Source: a virus. Taken from it: a stretch of DNA of 20,441 nt. Under the pieces are notes generated by a model. That model searched no databases. It saw nothing but the letters and a program-made list of their open reading frames with translations, and had not been told where the DNA came from. Position 1 is the stretch's first letter; each line of letters opens with the position of its first letter. Location of the stretch: positions 1-20,441 of IMG/VR virus record IMGVR_UViG_3300048903_000091; one strand, 5' to 3'. The position numbers and the translations under genes were made by a program. Of this stretch, positions 15,631-20,441 are shown piece after piece.

Positions 15631-15964
15631 GGTCCGACTTCTTGTGCGCGGCGAGCGCGAGGGTGATCAGGTTGGCGGATCCGTACGCGTTGAGGATGTC
15701 GCCGACCTTTGCCTTTCCGGTGGCGAGACGCTTCTCTGCGGCCCGGATCTTCTCCGCTCGGTGGGCCGAGTTACCCTTCAGACCTCGCTTGGCGAGACCG
15801 TAAACGCTCGATGTACTAGCGGCTCCGATCTTGTCCCTGAGAGATCCATTGCCCGACGCCACCCGCTCGAGACGGCTCGCAGCCTTGTTGAGGTTTCCGG
15901 TGTGCGCCTTTCGGACGCCCCACTTCATGCCCTTGACACCATAGTGGATGAGCTCATCGCCCAT
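15614..15964 (-). CDS. Tagged protein 2: small basic HYGVKGMKWGVRK protein
   Basis: 116 residues, MGDELIHYGVKGMKWGVRKA, tag at 7-19. The start at 15964 has AAAGGAG nearby upstream and places the tag at the N-terminus; a longer reading from 15994 would run into the terminase gene. After the tag the protein is helical and basic (NKAASRLERVASGNGSLRDK, GLAKRGLKGNSAHRAEKIRA, EKRLATGKAKVGDILNAYG), ending in a short apolar stretch (ANLITLALAAHKK). It begins 22 bases after the terminase stop, which fits production with packaging proteins. I know no function. Confidence 0.85.
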   Translation of the reverse strand: MGDELIHYGVKGMKWGVRKAHTGNLNKAASRLERVASGNGSLRDKIGAASTSSVYGLAKRGLKGNSAHRAEKIRAAEKRLATGKAKVGDILNAYGSANLITLALAAHKKSDHELPQ

Positions 15965-15986
15965 TTTGCAAACTCCTTTCAGGGGC

Positions 15987-17732
15987 TCAATCAAACGCGT
16001 CTTTGTTCAACTTGTACGCAACGAATGCGTCCATCATTGCGGCCACGTTGTCGATCTTGGCTTCCTGTCGCTTCTTGAGAAGCTTACGGTTGCCGTTTGT
16101 GTCTTCCATGGTGATCGCGTTACCCATGGCGAATGTCATGAGCCCTTGATCAAAAATGAGCAATCTTGATCCACTAAGAGCCTTGAGTTCCCCAAGCGGG
16201 ACAGACTCAGTCCTCGCCCCCTGAATCACTTTCTCGATGCCGTATGGGCCGTTCTCCGCTTCCCAGCGGGCGACGAACTCCTTAGCGTTGTAGGGGTCGA
16301 AACCAAACGCGCGCACGTCATAGGCAGATTCCTGGATGAACGCATCCAGGTCATCAAATACCTCCATCATGTCGAGGATCGTGCCCTCGAGAACATGGAG
16401 GCTTCCTTCGTTGATGAACTCCTCGTACTTCTGGCGCATAGCTCCCGGCAGCTTCATCAGCGTCAACGACGTAATGTAGCTTCGGGTCTTTACGCCGAAT
16501 TTCCCATCTCGCAGTGGAAAGAGGAATGTGAATGCACAGAAGTCATCACCCTGGGAAAGGTCAGCGCCAAGTGCACAAGGCATCTCCCAGAATTCGCGGT
16601 AAGGATGAGGCAGAGTCTCCTCGTAGGTGAAGAAGTACGTGTAACCCTCCATCGGAATCCCGAAACGCTTCGCCAGAATGTCGTTCCTGGCCGCGGGCGC
16701 CTTCTCGGCTCGTTCAACGTCGAGTTGGTATACGTCATACGTTACGGTCTTCCCGAGATTTGGGTTGGCCTTCAACCACATAGAGGGGTCGCCGACTTCC
16801 TCCAACTCGTCAAGCTTGTAGTGCCAGATCGAGACATGGGGCGCGTTGTAGTCACCCTTGAGAATGTCTTGAAGCTCAAGCTTGATCGTGTCGCCGCTAC
16901 CGTTACGGACGGTTCCCTCTGAACTGACTGCCACGATAAGGTAGTCGTCCAGCTTAGAGGCGCCCTGTTCGATAGCACCGATGACGTCTTCTCGCAGATC
17001 TCCGGATAGCCACTCATCTACAGTTGCTACCTTGGTCCGGAGACCCTGGAGTTTGTTGATCGTCATCGGTCGGATCTCGAGCATCGAACCCGTCAGGAAG
17101 TTCTCGATGCCCTTCTTGGTCGCAGCCAGTTTGACTCGGTTGGCTTTCGACCCCGTGGTGTTCTGGAGCGATCCCTCTGTGAGAAATGCGAAGAGAGGAC
17201 CGCGGCTTCGGACGATGGAAGTCCGAACGGGGGACATGACCTCTTCGGCCTGCTTCATCGTCGGCGCCGTTGTGATCTGGTGCGTCGTCGCGGCGTCGAT
17301 GTTGAGGAAATAGCTCTGCAGACAGGACTCGTAAAGCGACTTTGCCGCACCTCGAGCAACGATGAGGTACTGCTTGGTTGTCAGGCGCTTCTTGATGACC
17401 TTGTCTACGTAGCGACCTCCGCCCCCGTTCTCTCCGGGGACATAAACGCTGCGGTTGATGAAGTGGTACCAGCAGAAAATCTGTTCTGCCCAGAGTTTGA
17501 ACGAGTCGAGCAGGTGAAGATCTGTGCCATCGGTGAGGGTGAGCTCGCCTTCGCAGTACTTGACAAAACCTTCTACCGGATCCGGATCATAGTAGATGTT
17601 CGGGTTGGCGATGAGTGCGTCGATACGGTTCATCTCCAACGAGACTTCCCGATTGACAGGAATATCGCCTCTGATCACCGCGTCACGGAATCTCCCATAG
17701 TAGAAAGGAGTAGCCGTGTTCGACAGAGCCAT
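15987..17732 (-). CDS. terL: Terminase large subunit
   Basis: 581 residues. The packaging motor has an N-terminal ATPase and a C-terminal RNase H-like nuclease. The Walker A-type loop is LIVARGAAKS (123-132, K131), a deviant form common in this terminase group. Walker B is VATVDEW (235-241, D239 and E240). The nuclease centre shows the first acidic residue in CALGADLSQGDD (D391), a second in FGFDPYNAKEF (D479) and a third near KIDNVAAMMDAF (D561). Length is typical. ATG at 17732 has AAAGGAGGG six bases upstream and lies 15 bases after the preceding stop. It is flanked on both sides by tagged proteins, so the terminase and these proteins are very probably co-transcribed. Confidence 0.95.
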   Translation of the reverse strand: MALSNTATPFYYGRFRDAVIRGDIPVNREVSLEMNRIDALIANPNIYYDPDPVEGFVKYCEGELTLTDGTDLHLLDSFKLWAEQIFCWYHFINRSVYVPGENGGGGRYVDKVIKKRLTTKQYLIVARGAAKSLYESCLQSYFLNIDAATTHQITTAPTMKQAEEVMSPVRTSIVRSRGPLFAFLTEGSLQNTTGSKANRVKLAATKKGIENFLTGSMLEIRPMTINKLQGLRTKVATVDEWLSGDLREDVIGAIEQGASKLDDYLIVAVSSEGTVRNGSGDTIKLELQDILKGDYNAPHVSIWHYKLDELEEVGDPSMWLKANPNLGKTVTYDVYQLDVERAEKAPAARNDILAKRFGIPMEGYTYFFTYEETLPHPYREFWEMPCALGADLSQGDDFCAFTFLFPLRDGKFGVKTRSYITSLTLMKLPGAMRQKYEEFINEGSLHVLEGTILDMMEVFDDLDAFIQESAYDVRAFGFDPYNAKEFVARWEAENGPYGIEKVIQGARTESVPLGELKALSGSRLLIFDQGLMTFAMGNAITMEDTNGNRKLLKKRQEAKIDNVAAMMDAFVAYKLNKDAFD

Positions 17733-17747
17733 CGTCAGCCCTCCTTT

Positions 17748-18227
17748 CTACTTCTCGAGAGCTCGACGGATGAGCACCTGAGCGCCGGCGCCTGCTGCCG
17801 CGGAAGTTCCTCCGGAAGCATAGGCAGCTCCGGCCTTTGCAGCCACCTTGAACCCGGTCTTCAAGTTCTTGCCTGTCGGAGTGTCCATGAACTTGCGTAC
17901 GTTCTCGTAGGTCTGACCGATAGCGAGGTACTTTTTCACCTGGTCATGACCGCGATCGACCGCGGACCTTGCGGGCGGCTGCGACATCATCTGGGAATAC
18001 TGCCGCTCGAGATTCATCCGCTCGAGAAACTGCCGCATCTCCTGGTTGGAAAGCGACCCCGTTCCCTTGGTCTGAATCTTGTCGTGGAGGCGGCTTGCGT
18101 TCTTGGCGTCGGGAGAAAGGCCGGCCGTGGGAGACTTGCCCGAGGAAGAAGATCCCCCGGACTCGCTCTTGTGGACGCCCCACTTCATGCCCTTGACGCC
18201 GTAGTGGGTGAGGGAAATGTCTCTCAC
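17748..18227 (-). CDS. Tagged protein 1: HYGVKGMKWGVHK protein
   Basis: 159 residues if started at GTG 18227, whose GTGA overlaps the upstream stop and which follows GGAG by eight bases. This puts the tag HYGVKGMKWGVHK at residues 8-20, as in most relatives. An alternative ATG at 18272, with a good GGAAGGAG site, would add 15 residues and overlap the connector gene more deeply. After the tag come a Ser/Gly-rich stretch, a helical Gln/Arg-rich region (SNQEMRQFLERMNLERQYSQ), and a C-terminal Gly/Ala-rich apolar segment (FKVAAKAGAAYASGG) followed by a basic end. It is the only tagged gene upstream of the terminase. Function unknown. Confidence 0.85.
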   Translation of the reverse strand: MRDISLTHYGVKGMKWGVHKSESGGSSSSGKSPTAGLSPDAKNASRLHDKIQTKGTGSLSNQEMRQFLERMNLERQYSQMMSQPPARSAVDRGHDQVKKYLAIGQTYENVRKFMDTPTGKNLKTGFKVAAKAGAAYASGGTSAAAGAGAQVLIRRALEK

Positions 18228-18607
18228 CAGTATTGCTCCGACGCGATCGGCGCCGGGTCGGGGTCGACCCATGATTCTCCTTCCCTCACGACGTTGAGCC
18301 TCCACTCGATCTCATCTATCTGCCGCTTGAACGAGTCGATGACGAACGAGGTGGTCGGCGGGTCAAACAGAAGACGGACTCGGAGGTAGACATAGGTCTG
18401 AACCGAGGCCATCTTCACATCGGTAACGAAGTCGTCCCACGTGGGGTCGGCGTCTTCGATTACGAACCCATCCTCAGGCCCGATTCCGACTTGGTTGAGA
18501 ATGGCGAACACCGAGTTGATGTGAAGCACGATGTCCATGTCGAACGACGTGTCTTCCTCAGCTATGCCGAGAACTTTCTTGACACTGGTGAGGATGCTTT
18601 GTGCCAC
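18224..18607 (-). CDS. Head-tail connector protein, gp6-like
   Basis: 127 residues, MAQSILTSVKKVLGIAEEDT from GTG 18607, with GGAGGAGG eight bases upstream. It has the gp6-like connector pattern: an N-terminal helix with LGI, HINSVFAILNQVGIGPEDGF (29-48), a WDDF turn, and VQTYVYLRVRLLFDPPTTSFV followed by a long helix. Such proteins form a ring beneath the portal. The assignment is supported by close resemblance to a family common in Gram-positive siphoviruses. Its place upstream of the terminase is unusual: in related phages it normally lies after the capsid gene. Its end overlaps tagged protein 1 by 4 bp. Confidence 0.8.
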   Translation of the reverse strand: MAQSILTSVKKVLGIAEEDTSFDMDIVLHINSVFAILNQVGIGPEDGFVIEDADPTWDDFVTDVKMASVQTYVYLRVRLLFDPPTTSFVIDSFKRQIDEIEWRLNVVREGESWVDPDPAPIASEQYW

Positions 18608-18619
18608 GTGGGAAACCTC

Positions 18620-18632
18620 CTCCCATTTTGAC
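18620..18632 (-). repeat. 13-bp repeated motif, copy 1 (GTCAAAATGGGAG)
   Basis: Lies in the short gap between endolysin and connector genes. It contains an ATG that is out of frame with the connector and overlaps that gene's ribosome site. Identical to copies 2, 4 and 5. Confidence 0.6.
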
Positions 18633-18634
18633 TG

Positions 18635-19372
18635 TTAGCGACGTCGCGAGTTCGCCAGAAGGTCGACCTCACGCTGGACGTGAGCCGGGTCGTAGCCGGC
18701 GGCCTGGAGCTTCTTGGACCGCTCGGGGTCGTTGCCCCAGAGACCCCGCCACACCTCATCGGCGAGCTGCTTGTAGGTCTTGCGGCCCTTCGGCCCTGTT
18801 GCGGCGTGGTCTTCGTTGAGGAGACGCTCGACCTCGCGCTGGACCTCGTCGGGGTTGTAGCCCTGGGAGAGCAGCTTGCGTCGGCGTTCGGGTCCGTTGC
18901 CCCAGTTGCCCTTCTGGACGATCTCCTTGGCGACCTCGGCGACCGTCAGCTTCTTGCCGGGGTTGGAGGGGTTCGGGGAGGAAGGGGGCTGGTAGTCGCC
19001 GGGGAAGACCAGAACGTGGACGTGGTCCATGTGGTTCTCGGTCGGGCTTCCTCGGTCGGCCATCTTGCGGACGACGCCGGGCTGGGTGACGGTCGAGGTG
19101 ATGTGCTGCTGCCAGATCACGTGCTGAAGCCGGAGACGCTTGCGGTTGGTCCAGAGGTAGTTCCGGATCCAGTCGCCATCGGCCTTGTTGCGGACCATGA
19201 AGTCCAGGGCTCGCCCGCTGTGGTGCTCGGTGTTGCTGACGTCGCCGTCGTAGCCCCACATGTACCAGGGGGCATGCTTGGCTGCGGCGGCCTTGTCGTA
19301 GACCTCCTTGGAAATGGACTTGGTCGCAGCGGCGACCTTGCCGAGCTTCTCGCTGACGGATGCGTAGCTCAT
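18635..19372 (-). CDS. Endolysin: M15-like peptidase with two Cpl-7 wall-binding repeats
   Basis: 245 residues. The N-terminal domain (about 1-125) has the metal-site pattern of M15/D-Ala-D-Ala carboxypeptidase-like peptidases: HHSGRALDF at 50-58 (H50 and D57 in HxxGxAxD) and HMDHVHVLVF at 114-123 (H117 and H119). It is expected to cut peptidoglycan peptides. After a Pro/Ser linker, two Cpl-7 repeats follow: LTVAEVAKEIVQKGNWGNGP (142-185) and YKQLADEVWRGLWGNDPERS (200-240). Each ends in GY[ND]P-x-[EH]VQREV. Cpl-7 repeats bind the glycan-peptide unit of peptidoglycan. There is no signal peptide and no recognisable holin next to it, so export is unexplained. Codons are strongly G/C-ending. The start overlaps the 37-residue gene by ATGA. 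Lysis genes seldom sit among packaging genes. Confidence 0.88.
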   Translation of the reverse strand: MSYASVSEKLGKVAAATKSISKEVYDKAAAAKHAPWYMWGYDGDVSNTEHHSGRALDFMVRNKADGDWIRNYLWTNRKRLRLQHVIWQQHITSTVTQPGVVRKMADRGSPTENHMDHVHVLVFPGDYQPPSSPNPSNPGKKLTVAEVAKEIVQKGNWGNGPERRRKLLSQGYNPDEVQREVERLLNEDHAATGPKGRKTYKQLADEVWRGLWGNDPERSKKLQAAGYDPAHVQREVDLLANSRRR

Positions 19373-19482
19373 TCCGAAACCTCCTCGGCGTCGAAGTCGG
19401 CGTCGTTCACGTCGGCTTCGGTGACATCGTCGACGTCTTCCAGAACGTCCCCGCAGGGTCGTCCGTTCTTGTTGTCGGCCAT
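19369..19482 (-). CDS. Small acidic protein, 37 residues
   Basis: ATG 19482 to TGA 19371, reading MADNKNGRPCGDVLEDVDDV and then a tail ending FDAEEVSE. It has 14 Asp or Glu and one Cys, with no hydrophobic segment, so it is not a holin. A strong site (GAGGAGGAGATTC) precedes the ATG. The stop overlaps the endolysin start by ATGA, which would couple translation of the two. The near-perfect ribosome site and tight packing make it likely to be real. I recognise no family. It could be a translational leader for the endolysin or an accessory or inhibitory factor; both are inference. Confidence 0.7.
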   Translation of the reverse strand: MADNKNGRPCGDVLEDVDDVTEADVNDADFDAEEVSE

Positions 19483-19496
19483 GAATCTCCTCCTCG

Positions 19497-19910
19497 TTAC
19501 CAGAGTTTTGTGTCGCCAGCTCTTCGTTCGACGGGAGGCTTCGGGAGCATCCTCTCGTCTCCGTAATGAATGGCGTTGTGGGTGTTATGCGTTACCGTGA
19601 TCAAGTTGTTTGGATCCAACAGAGCAGGATCCCCCGCCTCGATCTGGGCCGGCGTGATCGGGTTCAGATGGTGAATGAATAGGCCTCTGTGAATTTCGTG
19701 GCCTTCGATCCCGAGATCGCACCCGTTGTCCCGGATGATGATCCCGTCTCGAGCGTTACGCCATTCGCGAGAGGTGTAGAAACCCTGATTCATGTACCGA
19801 TCGAACCCGAAGGTTGCCTGCCCTACTTGACCACGTAGAGCTAGATAGCGGTAACGCTCTTCGAACGTGGCTATCCGCCGGAGCTCTGAATACGACCTGT
19901 TAGTAGCCAT
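19497..19910 (-). CDS. HNH endonuclease
   Basis: 137 residues from ATG 19910 (MATNRSYSELRR), which matches the usual family start; an in-frame ATG at 19922 is possible. The nuclease core is clear: RDNGCDLGIEGHEIH, then FIHHLNPITP with the tandem HH, then LLDPNNLITVTHNTHNAIHY, which supplies the Asn and the last His residues. This is the HNH family encoded beside terminases in many Gram-positive phages, where it assists terminase cutting during packaging; that role is established in HK97 and only inferred here. Overlaps the upstream gene by 11 bp and ends 14 bases before the next ATG. Confidence 0.88.
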   Translation of the reverse strand: MATNRSYSELRRIATFEERYRYLALRGQVGQATFGFDRYMNQGFYTSREWRNARDGIIIRDNGCDLGIEGHEIHRGLFIHHLNPITPAQIEAGDPALLDPNNLITVTHNTHNAIHYGDERMLPKPPVERRAGDTKLW

Positions 19911-20262
19911 CGTCGTAATCATCGTCCTCTTCGGAAGGCTGACCCTGGTAGCCGCGGAAGGCGTCCATGGCCTTGGCGTACATCGCTTCCAGTCGCATGG
20001 TCGAGCCCATGGCTTCGATCTTGGCTTTCTGGAGTTCGATCTCGCCTTGGATACGAGCCTGTTCCTTCTGTTCTCGAGATGACCCCATCTTCAGGTAATG
20101 GGTGATCACCTGAGCTGATGCGGTACCGTCCTCGAGCTGCTGTTCGGCTAGCCTTTCGGCCTTTGCGATCAGCCGGTTCTCCCTGCCTTCGGGAGTTGTG
20201 TCCGGCTTTCGACGGCGCCTACTTGTCTCGGCTGAGGGTACAGTTTTGCGTTGGACAGGCAT
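19900..20262 (-). CDS. Candidate terminase small subunit
   Basis: 120 residues, MPVQRKTVPSAETSRRRRKP. A basic N-terminus leads into PEGRENRLIAKAERLAEQQL, then TASAQVITHYLKMGSSREQ, a coiled-coil stretch (KAKIEAMGSTMRLEAMYAKA), and an acidic tail (EEDDDYDD). Proteins of this layout are conserved as the first gene before HNH and terminase genes in actinophages. Small terminase subunits bind the packaging site and regulate the large subunit. I find no clear helix-turn-helix, so the label rests on position and overall shape. GAAAGGAG lies about ten bases before the ATG. It is the first gene after the structured region at the right edge. Confidence 0.6.
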   Translation of the reverse strand: MPVQRKTVPSAETSRRRRKPDTTPEGRENRLIAKAERLAEQQLEDGTASAQVITHYLKMGSSREQKEQARIQGEIELQKAKIEAMGSTMRLEAMYAKAMDAFRGYQGQPSEEDDDYDDGY

Positions 20263-20301
20263 GGTTTACAACTCCTTTCGGGAGGGTTCATGTCAAGAAA
20301 A

Positions 20302-20396
20302 CTGAGGCTTCTCCAGAGGGTTCTTCGCGCCGACGGATTGTCGGGGTGCCCAAGCTCGAGATGCGAGATGCGAAGAACCCCCGGGGGAAACCTCAG
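20302..20396. repeat. Nested inverted repeat upstream of the first gene
   Basis: Outer arms CTGAGG (20302-20307) and CCTCAG (20391-20396) flank inner arms GGGTTCTTCGC (20318-20328) and GCGAAGAACCC (20370-20380). The inner arms match over all 11 bases. The two arm pairs are separated by ten bases on each side, so the two stems could stack with a symmetric internal loop. A small stem CCGAC/GTCGG lies inside, near 20330. Confidence 0.7.
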
Positions 20397-20397
20397 G

Positions 20398-20414
20398 GGG
20401 CAAAAACTTTGCCC
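20398..20414. repeat. Short perfect hairpin (7-bp stem, 3-base loop)
   Basis: GGGCAAA, loop AAC, TTTGCCC. No T-run follows on either strand, so it is not a typical intrinsic terminator. Confidence 0.6.
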
Positions 20415-20441
20415 AAAAGTCCCGCCGGGGATATTTTTGGG
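20412..20441. repeat. Inverted repeat at the window edge
   Basis: CCCAAAA (20412-20418) pairs with TTTTGGG (20435-20441). The loop contains CCCGCCGGGG. It is directly at the right edge and overlaps the preceding hairpin by three bases, so the two are alternative structures. Confidence 0.5.

Larger units (their letters stand above)
20263..20441. other. Gene-free structured leader region at the right edge
   Basis: This 179-base stretch holds no open frame I would support. It contains several inverted repeats (listed separately), runs such as CCCGCCGGGG near 20421-20430, and a ribosome site for the first gene at 20273-20280. Its place ahead of the first packaging gene, together with the secondary-structure potential, would suit a cos or pac region or a structured leader. 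The reads do not show whether the window ends at a real genome terminus. Confidence 0.5.

Noticed and set aside
20266-20296. TTGACA at 20296-20291 as the -35 box of a promoter for the first gene
   Set aside because: No acceptable -10 hexamer at 16-18 bases, and a -10 box there would fall after the ribosome site, so the transcript would lack it.
20398-20414. Hairpin as an intrinsic terminator
   Set aside because: Strong short stem but no T-run on either strand.
1-20441. tRNA genes, CRISPR arrays, insertion sequences, integrase or attachment site
   Set aside because: No cloverleaf sequences, spaced direct repeats, transposase or integrase motifs were seen; coding density is nearly complete.

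Overview
This window is part of the genome of a tailed double-stranded DNA phage (or prophage) with siphovirus morphology. Every gene I can support lies on the minus strand, so the module is read from about 20,262 down to 1. The DNA is GC-rich with G/C-ending codons in the strongly expressed genes. The structural proteins resemble those of phages of actinobacteria, with an older relationship to Firmicute siphoviruses. I infer an actinobacterial host and cannot name the genus.

Layout in the direction of transcription. A gene-free, highly structured stretch (20,263-20,441) precedes the first gene and may lie near a genome end. Then come a candidate terminase small subunit, an HNH endonuclease, a 37-residue acidic protein, an endolysin (M15-like peptidase plus two Cpl-7 repeats), a gp6-like head-tail connector, tagged protein 1, the large terminase, tagged proteins 2 to 5, the portal, a lysine-rich coiled-coil protein, a fused prohead protease and major capsid protein, a head-closure candidate, the tail terminator, the major tail tube protein, a tail assembly chaperone, a second tube-like protein, a fibre-like protein with pyocin-knob-type domains, an unrecognised 91-residue protein, a gp10-like protein, and a very long tape measure protein that runs off the left edge (1,662 residues visible, no stop). 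Genes are packed with gaps of a few bases or 4-bp ATGA/GTGA overlaps, as expected of one or a few long late transcripts.

The most unusual content is a set of five proteins carrying a near-identical 12- to 13-residue motif (HYGVKGM[K/H]WGVRK). They are interleaved with the terminase and portal genes. One has a zinc-metallopeptidase domain (HESAH plus a downstream ExxxE motif) of the kind found in polymorphic toxins, one carries a recognisable conserved block, and the others are small basic proteins, several with a glycine/alanine-rich hydrophobic segment. I propose that the motif is a sorting tag that loads cargo into the head for ejection or for use during maturation. This is inference. Other notable points are a 13-bp motif repeated in one orientation about every 3 kb, matching Ig-like domains at the C-termini of the capsid and tube proteins, a duplicated tube protein with contrasting codon use, and a 57-59 residue tandem repeat in the tape measure.
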